The notes: a model not told the origin generated them from the sequence alone. A DNA stretch of 64,000 nt from Chamaecyparis obtusa (GCA_027943335.1 BSBK01007860.1:496001-560000), one strand, 5' to 3'; positions 37,451 to 49,759 are shown, counted from the stretch's first letter. Program-made: numbers and translations.

Positions 37451-37696
37451 ATCTAGATGTCATTTGTATAGATCATGACCAATGATGACATATCAGGAGG
37501 CATTATAGATAAGGTATCTCTTTTCATGGTGGTTGAAGGTATTGAGAATGATTTGGTCTTGGAGATAGGAAAATAAGTTTTTGTATCTGGATGAATCATG
37601 ACCAAAAATAGTGCAAATCATGCGGGTTTCATGGGAATCATATGCAGGATAAGATAGTGCTTCCACCAGGAACTCGTAGCATAGCTCATGTTCAAG

Positions 37697-38147
37697 CTAT
37701 TGTAATAAAGTAGATAGTGTTGCCATTGGATCAGCAGCCTTATTCTTTGTTCTAGGAATTTGCTCAAATGTGATAGATATGAAATACTTCTTAAGATCAT
37801 CTACCATTCTCTTGTAAGGAATGAGATTTTCATCTTTAGTTTGGTACACATCATTGACTTGATGGATAACAAGTTGAGTCTCCATGAATGTGTAGCTCTG
37901 TCACTCTCCACTCAATTGCTAGTTTCATACCGTTCAAAAGGGCTTCATATTCTACAATATTGTTTGTGCAAGGGAAATTTAATCTGAATGCTTTTGGGAT
38001 TGAGTATCCTTGAGGAGTTATGAACAATATGCCTACTCCTAATCCATTCTGTGTATAGGAGCCATCAAAGAATAACTGCCATTCCCTAGAAAGAATCATG
38101 ATAGAGGAATCTGGAAATTCCATTTGCATTGGTGTATCATCAATCAT
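37697..38147 (-). pseudogene. Gypsy second RNase H (plant/archaeal type)
   Basis: The fragment reads WQLFFDGSYTQNGLGVGILF (catalytic D of FDGS), NNIVEYEALLNGMKLAIEW (E) and TELHIHGDS (D). After a frameshift near 37870-37885 it continues QLVIHQVNDVYQTKDENL and NKAADPMATLS. This is the additional RNase H that Tat/Ogre-like gypsy elements carry between the RT-linked RNase H and integrase. The frame change makes the first and last thirds lie in different frames. Confidence 0.9.
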
Positions 38148-38345
38148 AGGTGCATCTACTAATTGATTAGCAATAACCTATCCTTTGATAACTTTTCTTT
38201 CCACATATTCAATGTCAAATTCACTTAAGAGCATGACCCATTTGGCTAATCTACATGTGAGGGCAACTTTGCTTAGTAGGTATTTGAGTGGATCAATCTT
38301 GGCTACCAAATGTGTGATATGAGATAACATGTAATGTCTCAGTTT

Positions 38346-39590
38346 CTATGATGCAAAGATCACAGCTAAACAAGCTTTCTCAATCATCAAATAGTTCTTC
38401 TCATATGCAACTAATTTTCTACTAATATAGTATATAGCTCTTTCCTTTTTGTTCTCATCATGTTGTGCTAGTAATGCCCCCAGTGATGTATCTGTAGCAG
38501 AGACATATAAGATCAAAGGCTTCCCTAGAATGGGAGGCATCAAGATAGGCGGATTTGATAGATACTTCTTGATATGGTTAAAGTTGTTCTCACATTCTTC
38601 ATTCCATGCAAAGGTCACACCCTTATGTAATGTTTTTGTAAAAGGTTGTGATATGTCCGCTAGTTGTGATATGAATCTTCTGATAGATTGAACTCTTCCT
38701 TGCAATGTCCTCATTTGATTGATATTCTTTGGAGGTTGCATTTTCATGATAGCCTTTACTTTAGCTGGATCAACTTCAATCCCCTTCTTTGAAACTATGT
38801 ATCCTAAGAGCTTTCCAGAAGTGACACCAAAAGCACACTTCTTACGATTTAGTCTAAGACTAAATTTTTCTATTATGTCTAGTATCTTGCTCAAGTCATC
38901 TAGATGCTCAACTCTAATCATAGATTTTGCTAAAGTATCATCAACATAATCCTCCATAGTCCTATGCATCATGTCGTGAAAAATAGATGTCATGGCTCTT
39001 TGATATGTAGCACCAGCATTTTTAAGCTAAAATGGCATGACATTCCAACAAAAGGTGCCCCATGCACATGTGAAAGCAGTTTTCTCTTGATCTTCTGGAG
39101 CAATTTTTATTTGATTATATCTAGAAAAACCATCCATTAAAGAATACATCTCAAAGCCCATAGTCATGTCCTCTATCATATCAATGTTAGGCAGTGGAAA
39201 ATCATCCTTAGGGCATGCTTTATTTACATCTCTAAAGTCTGTGCATACTCTGATTGATTTATCTAGTTTTGAAATAGGTACAATATTAGAGATCCACTCT
39301 GCACAGTCAATAACTAGGATGAATCCAACTTTCAGGAGTTTCTCTAATTCAGCTTTCACCAAGAGTGCAACATGAGGATGCATCTTTCTCAATTTTTGCT
39401 TGATAGGTTTGACATTGGAAGCTATAGATAAATGATGCATTATAAGATTAGGATTCAACCCTGGCATATTTGAATATTTCCATGCAAATTTGATCTTCTT
39501 CTTTGTTAGGAATGTTGTAAATTTTTTCTTCTCTTCTTCTGATAAAGATTGTGCTACATGAATCAATTGTGGCTCTTCTATTGTTCCCAA
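38346..39590 (-). pseudogene. Gypsy reverse transcriptase and RT-linked RNase H
   Basis: Minus-strand RT: GFILVIDCAEWISNIVPI, RVCTDFRDVNKACPKDDFPLP, LMDGFSRYNQI, then the catalytic MEDYVDDTLAKS near 38.95 kb. A thumb and RNase H follow (RRFISQLADISQPF, FAWNEECENNFNHIK, LILYVSATDTSLGALLAQ, YYISRKLVAYEKNY). A TAG at 39027 replaces the residue after MPF (usually Gly in MPFGLKNAGATYQR). Another TAG at 38346 sits where Gln is expected (FAS*KLRHYM). Otherwise the frame is open over more than 1.2 kb. The enzyme copies the genomic RNA in the virus-like particle. Confidence 0.95.
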
Positions 39591-39632
39591 GTTGATGGAT
39601 TGAGTGGGCTCAATTAGAACTAGAGATCTATC

Positions 39633-40942
39633 CTATAAATGACTCAGAAGGACAACAAATATCTCATCCTTAGGCACCTCAACGAGGTTTTCACCTTTGG
39701 ATATGTCTTTTATTTTTACTTTTGTAGGTTCTGAGACTGCAACAAAGTGGTTTTCACCCTCAGAACTCTTTTTCTTTTTATTCTTTTTCTTATTTTTCTG
39801 ACTAAGATACTTGATGTCCGACTTCATCATGCTAACACTTGGTTCACTGATGGAAGTGCTCATAGGCTCAATTGCATTGAGGTAGCAAGCAAGGGCATAG
39901 TCATTTAGGAAGGTATAAATATCATGGCTTGGATTTGTGGAGTTTGATTAATCAGTTCAGGATGTTGGATAGTCAAAGCGGGGAAAGATTGGGAGATAGT
40001 GTTTACGGATATGGATTTGTCACCATTGGTCCTAACCAGATGCTCAAGTTCAAAGGTGATATTACAACTTAAGAAATTCAATTCATGAATAGGCTCAATG
40101 TCATTATGGGAGTCCAATTCATCCATAGGTGGATCAGACTTGATAGGTTCATCATTTCGGTCTAGACTTACATTGGGTTCAGGTGCATATTGGTGAATAA
40201 CATCAACATGTTTTTTTGTAATAAGCTCATCTTCTTCTGGAATGGCCCCCCATTCATAGTCATTAGATTCTTCATCTATGCCTCTAGGAAATCTAAGAAC
40301 ATGAGTAAAGTCAGGATGAATACCCCAAGAAGGGTTACCCTTAGATTCTGATTTGAATTCATACTCTTGAGAATCTATCTCAGAATAACTACCACCTTCC
40401 TCTTCTTGATTTTTTTTGAGATTAGCTAGTTCTTGTGTTGCAACTATCTCTTGAATGATAGTAGGTTCTTGTGTTTCTACTATCTCTTGATTGATAGTAG
40501 GTTCTTGTGTTTCTACTACATTAATTCTTTTGATTGGATCATCTTTAGCTTCAAGGAGATCTATGATTTCCTTAGGAAAATGCTCATAAGGGATAAGTTC
40601 AGAGCTGTCTGAATCACTATCTGATTGTTCAGTTTCTTCCTTCTTAAGAAGAGGTTCTCCTAGTGTGATCTTCTCTATGACATGAGAACAATTACCTATG
40701 AGGTGGAAGGGTTTATTTTTAAGGCCTAGGCCAATAGTATCTTTGTTTGCCCTACCAGTATGTGAAATAGGTGTTATAAGATCTTCTCCTCTAACTCCTA
40801 GAGGTCCTTTATTTGAATATCCCATCTTAGCTATCAATTTGTCTCCTAGACCATGTGCCTTAGATGGGATTTGGGATACTGTAGAGTCACTAGTTGGAAC
40901 AGCTTGAGATTCAGGTTCATCTTTGTATAGCCATGCAAGCAC
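39633..40942 (-). pseudogene. Gypsy protease-RT linker with G-patch motif
   Basis: Downstream of the protease the polyprotein carries a G-patch-like segment: GLGDKLIAKMGYSNKGPLG, then KDTIGLGLKNKPFHL near 40.7-40.8 kb. A long acidic linker follows, containing three copies of the phrase TQEPTI/TQELA with IVETQEP (about 40440-40520). A Lys run (KNKKKNKKKKSSEGE) lies near 39.79 kb. G-patch motifs occur in this position in Tat/Athila-related plant gypsy elements and may bind nucleic acid. A frameshift lies between 39863 and 39905, and a TAG at 39633 (HL*DRS, Gln expected) ends the segment. Confidence 0.75.
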
Positions 40943-40963
40943 AGCTTCATCTTCTTCAAATTC

Positions 40964-41593
40964 CTACTTGGAGACTTGTTTTGCTAACAAATTCTTTTTA
41001 TATACCTCAAGAGGTTCTTTAGAGTATGGTTTAGATTGTTTTAAAGATTGTCCATAAGACTTAGGTGAGATAGGGAGAGATGTCAAAGATAATATTGGTT
41101 CTATAGTATATTCTCTCATACCATTTTCTTTGATATTGACCTCTTTTGCAATGTCTTCCATTTTAGATGTGGATGCTTCTTTGGTTGGCTCAATGGAAGA
41201 TTCTCTATTATTAGGCACAAGTTTATCTGCACTTTCCTTCAATGTATTGCAAGTGGTGGATTTGTCTGCTAGAATAGTGACCTCTACTCCTTCATAAGGA
41301 AATTTCAAGCATTGGTGAAATGTAGAAGGAATAGCCTTCATCTCATGTATCCATGGTCTCCCTAGAAGAATGTTGTAAGCCAAAGGTAGATCAAGAACTT
41401 GACATATAGTATCTCTGATAATTGGACCTGCTCTGATAGGTAAGACAATGGTGCCTTTAGAAGATCTTTCTTGTTCATCATAGGCTTTTATAGTTATTTT
41501 CTTTCTAGGATCAATAGCCAATTCTAAAAATCCCAATTGTGTGACCAAGCTATAAGAACAAATGTTTAGGCTAGCACCCCCATCTATCAACAC
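40964..41593 (-). pseudogene. Gypsy aspartic protease
   Basis: A 209-codon minus-strand frame with a retropepsin fold signature: MLIDGGASLNICSYSLVTQLG (active-site D-G-G in place of D-S/T-G), then LDLPLAYNILLGRPWIHEM, the flap-distal ILLGRPW motif typical of gypsy proteases. The frame ends in a TAG at 40964 (QVSK*EFEEDE, Gln expected) and resumes in the same frame into the linker. The protease would cleave the Gag-Pol polyprotein. DGG in place of DSG/DTG is seen in some plant gypsy lineages, so it may not by itself mean inactivity. Confidence 0.88.
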
Positions 41594-41917
41594 ATGTTTT
41601 ACTCTATGGTTCTAGATCAAGACTTCTATATGCAAGGGCTGGTTATGTGGGTGACTCAAGGAGTTGTCATCTTCCTCTGAAAAGGAGATATATTATGGAG
41701 ATGTAAGATGTCCAACCATAGTCTGGAACCTGTCTAAATCAAGGTCATCAGGAACATTGGATATGAGCAAAGCTTTATCTAGAATGGCTCTATGAGTTGG
41801 AGATATTCAAAGAAACTCAAACATGGAGATTTTCACATTAGTGTGTTGGAGTTTTTGAACAATTCTATAAGATGTTGGCCTCGTATCTTTAGGATTGGAA
41901 GATTTAGAAACAACCTT

Positions 41918-43800
41918 CTATTTGGAAGCAGAAGAAAGATTGAAGAGCATCTTAGGGACATTCAATGAATTTGGGATTTGTCCATTTAGATGTGCCTGAG
42001 CTTGTGATCGAGTAACTATGTTAGCTGAAGAATGATCTCTATCTCTTCGTACAATTGTGATGACATTCCAATGCTTAGAGAGACAAGGTTCAACCATATT
42101 GATAACAACATTATTTCTAGGGTAAGCATAATTGAACTTTGCCCCCATATTAGGTGGAGAAGATGAAACTTCTTGACCATGTTTCAAAAATGGTTCTGTG
42201 AATGTCATATGATCATTATTCCTCTTATGATTGTTAATGGTGATATCTCCCTTATCAATCATATCTTGAATAGTATGTTTCAAGCATAAGCAGTTATTAG
42301 TTTTGTGACCTTTACCTCGATGGAAATCACAAAATTCATTTTCTCTCCACCATTTTGGTTTAGGATCAGAATCAGATTGTCAGATCTCAGGCAAAGAGAT
42401 GATGTTATTAGTTAGCAGAGTCCTCATAGTTGATTCTAAAGATTCTCCAAGAGGAGTGAACATTCATTTATTATCAGCGGACCACTTTTTATACTTTGGC
42501 TTCTTTTGAGATGATTCAGGCACCTTTTGTTCTGAAGCTTTTATGGCTTGGGTACCAATAGTTAGATTGAAAGCTGGTGCCTTTGATGGGGCAAAAATAG
42601 TATCAACAACACCATCTGTGACAATGCCTTTATTCTTGTTCCAATTTTTTTTCTTATCTTTTGAATTGGATCGTGATTCGTACTTGTCCTTTTGAAGTGT
42701 GATTTCTCCTTTTTTCACAAGTACCTTTTCAATTTTGATCGCATTATCCACCATTTTATCAAAAGATGTATGATCTTGCATTTGTAAAGGGTAGTTGATC
42801 TTTGGGATAAGATTGTTGATGAAGATTTCCAATTTCTCAATTTCTAGAATAGGCCTAGCATATAGAGAAAATTTCTTCCTCCATCTCTTAAGAAATGTTA
42901 GGAATGGTTCTCCTAGATATTGCTTGAGATTGCAAATATTGATCATGGTGATTGGATGTTGAATATTGTAGGAGTATTGCTAATAGAACAATTTGATCAA
43001 CTCCTCAAAAGTTTTGATAGTAGAAGGCAATCTAGAGAACCAATGAATGGCTACTCCCCCTAGAGATCGAGGGAAGAGACACATCAAATAGGTTGGTTCA
43101 TGCATGAACTCCATAGATTGTGTACAAACTTCTTTGACATGATCTTGGGGATCCGAGTGTCCATCATACTTATCATACTTAGGCATCTCCACTCTTTTTG
43201 GGAATGGTGGCATGTACAAGTCTTTGTCGAATGGAAAAGGACATAGGGCCTCCATGGAGAACTCCTTGGGTTCCTTTTCTTTCTCAAGGTTATTAAGCTT
43301 GACTTGCATGGAATGCATCTGTTTCATCATAGCTGTGAGTGGAGTTTCTTCCTCATGTGTAATGATATCTTCAACATTAAAGTTGGGAGGAATTTTAGCT
43401 CCTTGATGAGACAATTGTAAAAAGTATGCCTCTCTGTCTTCTTTCAATAAATGCTTCATCATTCATTTGTTGTTATCATCATTTTGATATTGAGCAATTT
43501 CTTTAGGTGTGGGTTCCTAATCTGCACCATGTTGAGATTGAGCTCTTTGAGAGCCAAATTTTGTCCCTACTTGAGACATGGTGGGAGTTCGACCTAGGAT
43601 AGATTGATGAGGTGTTTGTTGATTATCTTCGTGAGTTGATGAAGGAGGAATGTAACCAGTTTTTAATCAAAAGTTGCCAAGATCGTCATCTTCGTAAAGA
43701 CTAGAATTGTAGAGTTGCTCAAGAGTTGGACATACGTGAGTAGACAAAGTTCTGGTGTTAAGTGCTTCTCCTGATTTCTTGTGAGAGGAAGCTCTAGTTT
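41918..43800 (-). pseudogene. Gypsy gag (capsid and nucleocapsid)
   Basis: Minus-strand gag, all in one frame but cut by stops. The N-terminal part reads LYEDDDLGNF*LKTGYIPPSS and MSQVGTKFGSQRAQSQ. The central part has HLLKEDREAYFLQLSHQG, PKYDKYDGHSDPQDHVKEVC and VAIHWFSRLPSTIKTFEEL, the retrotransposon gag domain. Next come YLGEPFLTFLKRWRKKF and VDNAIKIEKVL. The nucleocapsid knuckle (42290-42331) reads CDFHRGKGHKTNNC, a CX2HX4HX4C variant of the usual CCHC. Stops include TAG at 42980 and 41918 (Gln likely at both) and TGA at 42464. The true start is upstream of 43580 but was not fixed. Confidence 0.88.
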
Positions 43801-46072
43801 CCTTTATTAACCTTGGGTGAAGCAAACAAATTAGATGAAGAAAACTGAAGAATGAATTGAATCAAGATGATCAAATGACATAACCTTGTCAAGGTTTGAT
43901 TGATTGAAGCATAGATTTGACTTAGATGAGGGATACTGTGCCCTATATGTATGGGTAGATGACCAAAAGATAGCAGACAAGATATCACAACACTTAGTCA
44001 TTTTTGAAGATTGGTTGGAGATTGATAGTTATGACAAGGTTTTGACACAAAATTAAAAAAAAGACTCAAATCGATTAAACAGAAGGCTGGATCAGATTCA
44101 AAAGGTCACTTTTAGGAAAATGATTGGATTCTTAGTAGTTTGTTGCTCTGTTCCTGACACAGTGATTTGTTTGATAGATTCTAGAAATAGGCTGAAAAAG
44201 TTGGATATTTAGCAATTCTGACAACTTTCTGGCAATTTTTCAATACTTCTCAAACAACTTTCTGCAGGCTCGTACGATAGTGGGTATAGCATGAAACGAC
44301 AATTGACAAGCTTGTATGACAGTTGACAACAGGAAAATTGACTTTTGAAAATGACTGGTAGTAACACTCGTACAACAATATACCAGTTACCATACGACAA
44401 TCAGGGGGCTATGAAATGACTCTTGACCAAAACTTGTACGATTTTATAACCTAATGAGATGACTTTTGACTCTAGAAAGGAATTTCACTTCAATTTTTGT
44501 GAATTTTTGGGTTTTCAATTTTAGATTGTTTGCAAATTTCAATGTCTAGATTTCAGGATTGTAACAGATTTGTTCATTTTTAGTAACCAAATAGATAAGC
44601 AAGCACGTAAAACAACAAGCAAGTGATTTCAAGCATGTCTAAAAACAATGAACAAGGGAAAAAGCAACCTTGTGCATGAACAATCAAGTGACTTATTTGT
44701 GCTAATACTTAGGAGTGCTAATAGTGTATGTTCCAAAAAGTTTTGCAATAATGCACATATTCCTAGAAAAATGAAAATTTGGCCTCACTAGGGTTTTTAG
44801 TAATGGTTTGACTCTCTAACTTTTATGATCCAAGAGGGAGAACTCCAATCTAGGTGCACTAGGGTTTTGACATAGTCTGAGAACTTAATCTTCAGGATCT
44901 GCTTGGGAGATCTGACAGCCCAACAAGAGACCACACCTGTGGAGATTTCTTCCAACAGGACATTTATATAGTGGTTGTCACTACCACAGCGAACATGGCT
45001 ATTACCACTTGAGGTTTCATCAATGTGGTTGAACCAATTAAGGGAATGTCCACTATGGTTAACCCTCTCTAAAGGTGACTCACAAGATATACCACATGGG
45101 GACTAGATCAGATTCAAGGATCTAGGTTTTTGGTACTATCCAAAAAGGAAGTAGAGCATAATCTGCTAGCCTCTTCACTTCACCAAAACAAAGAAAACAG
45201 ATAAATCCAATGTGATAAGACTAAGATTATCTCACAAAGATGTATGACATCAACCCCTTATGATCTATCAACCTCCCCAGAGAGAGAATGCATCGATCAA
45301 AAGTTGAAGACACATGGATCTAGTAGAATGTGAGATGCCCTCAGTATCCTCCCTACCTACAAGGGTTCCTTCATTGAGAAGAATTTCACTGGAAATTCAC
45401 TCTCTCAAGAGCCACGAATAGTGTTCATAGGGCCTATTTACTATGTGTAACAAAGATGCTGAAAAGAAAATCTATGTTCATTTTTATAGCCCAAAATGAA
45501 ATATGTGATATGAAAGCAATAAAGGTCACACAAGCTTGACACGCAAGAGTTCTTTTTAATCCAATTCAAAACATTATCAGCTGAAAAGATTACCTGAATT
45601 CCTCGCAACGCGCTTAGTAGATTCTTACCTATTTTTAGCAATTCTTGCACTTTTTCCAATCAAAAACTAGTGAAAATCAATCAAAAATAGAGAATTTCAA
45701 TTGTTAGGGTTAGCTGTTAGTCGAAATCTAAAAACCAAATCTGACAAACTGCCTGAAAAAGTGAAACGACAATTGAACCTGGCACTGAAACTCATACAAT
45801 AGTGGGTTACCTCCCTAACAATAATCTAGAAGCTCGTACGACAATGGGTATCAAATCATATGACAATCAAGCTTCCAAATGACAGTGGGTCTTGACTTGT
45901 GTGATCCCCAATCAAATCAATTATTGTATGACAGTGGGTATCTCTTGGTATGAGTTTCTAACAAAACTCATACAAAATTTGTACGGACAGAGAATAAAAA
46001 TCATAGATTGGAACATAAAAAGACAAGGAAATGATAGAAATTGATAAAATTTGAAGGGAAACCCATCTCACT
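43801..46072 (-). other. Gypsy 5' leader
   Basis: 2.3 kb of leader between the PBS and gag without a convincing reading frame. Two clusters (44265-44460 and 45760-45980) repeat the phrase CGTACGACAATGGGTAT and relatives on the plus strand. Confidence 0.65.
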
Positions 46073-46091
46073 GGCCCCATGGTGGGTGCCA
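46073..46091 (-). promoter_or_regulatory. Gypsy primer-binding site
   Basis: Minus-strand TGGCACCCACCATGGGGCC begins six bases inside the 5' LTR. It has the TGG start expected of a tRNA 3'-end complement; I cannot name the tRNA with certainty. Confidence 0.75.
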
Positions 46092-46097
46092 AAAATA

Positions 46098-47294
46098 TGT
46101 GTGTGAATTTTGTACCTAGTTGTAGACACAACACTTTAGTAAGACATTAGAGGTTAGCAAAAACTAAAATCTGCAAGTAATTGAAACTATGCTAACCAGG
46201 TGATTTACTACCTTCTAGTAGGTGCGAGTATGATGTTCTCAGATTAGAATCGAGATTAGTGACCTTGATGACACCTAAACGAAGGATTTGAATGCAGAAT
46301 CTAGATATGAGATGGATGCAAATTAATCTATATTTTTTAGTTTTTCGTGCAATAAGATGAAATAAACTGATATGAATCTATTCTAATATGAAAATTGATA
46401 TGCTAAAATGATCTAACAATAATATTCTAAATGATATGGATACTATGCAAAAACAATGAAAATCTCACAACAACTCAAATTCTCAAGATCGATTCTTCAG
46501 TCTCCAATTTGACAGCGTGAGTGTGCAATTCATGGATGGATCTTAAATGAAGAGTTGAAGCCTTAATTTATAGAAATCTAGGGCTTTGGAGGTGCATGAA
46601 AAAAAGCCATAAATCACTCAAATAACTCAGGTTGATTTTTGAGTTATTTTTAAATAAAGGATAATTAACTCACAAAAACATGCAAAAGTAGAGTTTAACT
46701 CAAAATAGAGTTTAGATTTAATTGATAATTGATAGTTGTCTGCTTTTCTGATTGTGCATGTTTTATTTATGAATTAATTTAATAATAAAGTGATGATTTA
46801 TTTCCAACTTAACTGATTTTGAAAAATAAAACAATTGATTTATGGGTTAATCAATTATTTTTCAAACTTTTATTCAAAAACAATATTATTAAAAATTGAC
46901 AACTTGCTCTAATTAATTAAATAAGAATTTAATCAATTATTCATAGGATTTTGGATTTATTGTCAAAATTAAATAATATAATTTAGGAATAAATAGAATT
47001 AACTTCAATTAAACAATTAAGTGGCAAAATTAAATCTAATTAATTAAATATTTAGAATATTCAATTAATCAAACTTTAGGATAAATAGGATTTATCACCA
47101 AATAATCATTAAATTAAAGATAATTATGATAATTAAGAATATTACTAGAAATATTCCCCGATGCAGAATTTATGATAATCAATTGGGATTCGATGATGTT
47201 CAGATGTGCCTTAGGTTAGGACTTTGATGTTGATTTCATTTGATGTGTTCATATAAGAGGTTAATGAACTTATAGCCCATTTTGGGGTATTATA
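46098..47294 (-). repeat. Gypsy 5' LTR
   Basis: Partner of 32762-33955. Its outer end reads TATAATACCCC on the minus strand, so the terminal TG is mutated to TA. Confidence 0.93.
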
Positions 47295-47940
47295 GGGGGA
47301 GCCTATTAAAACCCCATGTTCCCATCATTAAGGTTAGGGAAGACTTAAAAAACCCCCATGTTTCTATTCATCTCTTTATGATTTTATTGTGTTTTCTTGT
47401 CTGGTTGGATGATGATAGTTTTCAAGGGCCCAATATAGGTTGTGGTTGTTTTTTATTAAGGATGAACTTAGCTTTGTGTTTCTTGGGGTTTTTGACTTAG
47501 GTTAAGGGATCCAAGAATATCCTTGTTGATAGGTTGTGGGTTCTATTTTTTTCCTCATTCTTGGCTTCTAATAGCTTGAGGTTGTAGCTTGCCTAGTGTT
47601 TCCATTCTGATATATAATGACTATCTGTTGAATCTTTTACTGGCTTTTCTTTCTTGTGGCTATGTAGGTGTTTGGCTGGCATTTGTCATTTTAGCTATGT
47701 TTGGGATGTTGTTATTCCATGATTGTTCTCTTTCACAACATTGTATTGTGGGTTCTAGATCTTAGTAAAATTTGATAGTTTTAGGTCCCTTCAAAATCTG
47801 GTGTATGGGTTTTTGGCCCCCCTCAAAACTTGTTGTTTTTTTAATAAAAAAACATGAATAATTTAATTTACTTTCCTATTAATGAAACAACCACTAGAAT
47901 ACATAGTGTGACTAGTCAGTATAATACCTCAGTAATTAAG
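47295..47940 (+). other. Possible LINE 3'-end relic
   Basis: Ends with 'GGGTTTTTGGCCCCCCTCAAAACTTG' followed by a T run and AATAAAAAAAC near 47840-47860, which resembles a plant LINE 3' UTR and tail on the plus strand. No ORF2 sequence remains, so this is tentative. Confidence 0.3.
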
Positions 47941-49351
47941 TGTAATGTATAAAATATGGTTCAAATAGGGTTTAAAATAATGCATATGAAATTGACCCTA
48001 AACCCATATTTTATACATACATATGAATTCTAAGGGGATGGAATGTACATCTAGGAATGCTAATATTGAAATGAAGAAATAGAAGTACATACCTCTGAAA
48101 ACCCTGTCAAACAGTCTCTGAAACTGTTAATTTTCATGATCCCAAACCGAAACTGTGAGATCTACAAAACCTAGAAATATTTTTCTTTTCTCAGCCAAGT
48201 CATCCTTGACCTCAGGATTAGGGTAAGATCATACCTTGGGGTACAATCTTGACCCCCACTGAAATTCATCCTTGACTTGAAACAACTTCAATGAAAATTC
48301 TATTCGCAGATCTCGAAAGTTCGACGAAAAGGGTATCCAGATCTACACTGATATTCATCGTTCCACACTTGTACCTGCAAGAAAAAGGGTTTTGTTGTTG
48401 GGATGAGGGGTTCACCTTAGTCAAACCCCAATTTGGAATCAATCTTAATAATGGAATTGAAATAGAGAATGCTAGCAAGTAGTAGAAGTAGATCTAACAA
48501 TGAAGCTATGATATTCAATAAATATGCAATTATATTTGAAATGTAAACAAGTATATTGATATGAAAGCTTGGAATCAACAATGTAAATCAAAACCATAAA
48601 TTTAAATCAAAACCTCCATGATTATATGCTTGGAATCCACCTTGAAAGGAGAATGAATAGATCTTGAAGATGAACAAAGAATCTTGAAGGAAGATTACAC
48701 CACCATGACGGATATATCTACAATTTGGAAGATGAATCTTGAATGCTTGAACCAAATCCCTTCAAAGGATTGAATGCTTGAATGCTTGAATGGATGATTT
48801 CTTGAATGCTTGTTCACTTGATTTGATTGCTTGAATTTGCTTGAGAGTGCTTGATAATCGATTCATGAGTGATGGAGAAAATGGGAGGAGAAGGCTTCCT
48901 TTTATAGTGATCTAGGGCGCAAACTTCTAGAGGGGCTACATATGAGAAATAAATTCCCATTGGGTCCATACCCATAGAAATGGACCTAGATTAAATGCAA
49001 TTTAAGAGTTTACCATTTTGGAGACCAAAACAAATGACCCAGAAATGAGAAAACAAATCTTTTTGAAACCCGACATTCAGAAATCATGGAATCTTGAAAT
49101 TTGGACCTTGGGTCAAGGTCAAGGTTGACTTTGACCTAGAAAGTTGACCTTCACCCCGAGGTTAAAGATCTTAGGATCTCAATCCAGAATGCTAGAAAAG
49201 TGCAAAAAGAGGGTGGAGAAAGGGGCAGAGTGAGGAGAAAAGCTAGATTCAAGTGAGGGACCTACCCGAGGCATTTGACATGACCCCAAACTACCTACTC
49301 GAAGGGTTAAAATAGTCTTAAATGGAAGTGCTTCCATTTTTTGACTATACA
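47941..49351 (-). repeat. 3' LTR of the gag-only element
   Basis: On the minus strand it begins TGTATAGTC and ends TTTATACATTACA. Collinear with 54201-55544. Confidence 0.9.
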
Positions 49352-49368
49352 TTTAGCCCCCACTTTAG
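49352..49368 (-). promoter_or_regulatory. Polypurine tract of the gag-only element
   Basis: Minus-strand CTAAAGTGGGGGCTAAA directly before the 3' LTR. Confidence 0.8.
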
Positions 49369-49720
49369 CAAGAGTATGGATTCAATGCAAACTCTTAGTA
49401 AAGGAGAAGAAATAAGAGATCCAAGTGGATTCACAACAAGATAGAATAACACTTAGCTAAGAACGCAAGCCCCCAAAGCTAAGGATTCTAACTCAACACA
49501 CATGCATGAGGGTGCAAAAACAAAGCTAAAAGACACAAAAAGAGGGGTTAGTACTAAAACAAACCCAAATCAACTAGTAAAGGAAACCTTGCTAAGAAAT
49601 ATTTCCTATACTAATATCATGTTTGGAAAAGCTATCATAAAATCATAAATGATTATATAAGAAAGACAAGAGAAACACTATAAATAACATAGCTTCATGA
49701 TCCAGTCCTACTAGCATGAA

Positions 49721-49723
<3 letters not shown>

Positions 49724-49756
<33 letters not shown>
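49724..49756. repeat. (GA)n microsatellite
   Basis: About 16 GA dinucleotides in the interior of the gag-only LTR element. Confidence 0.95.

Positions 49757-49759
<3 letters not shown>

Larger units (their letters stand above)
32762..47294 (-). mobile_element. Ty3/gypsy LTR retrotransposon, Tat/Ogre-like, dual RNase H
   Basis: A 14.5-kb minus-strand element with two LTRs of about 1195 bp (32762-33955 and 46098-47294). It has a PBS, a PPT and a complete but decayed set of domains: gag, protease, G-patch, RT, RNase H, second RNase H, integrase. The second (plant-type) RNase H between the RT-linked RNase H and integrase, and the long leader and 3' region, are features of the Tat clade that includes Ogre. 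The two LTRs differ by about 15 bases in their first 280 (nearly all transitions) and less elsewhere, so the insertion is moderately young. Flanks are G-rich (GGGTG or AGGGG left, GGGGG right), an imperfect 5-bp duplication. Confidence 0.93.

Noticed and set aside
45441..45659. 72-codon ORF in the gypsy leader
   Set aside because: No homology cue and not in a position expected for a gypsy protein; likely chance.
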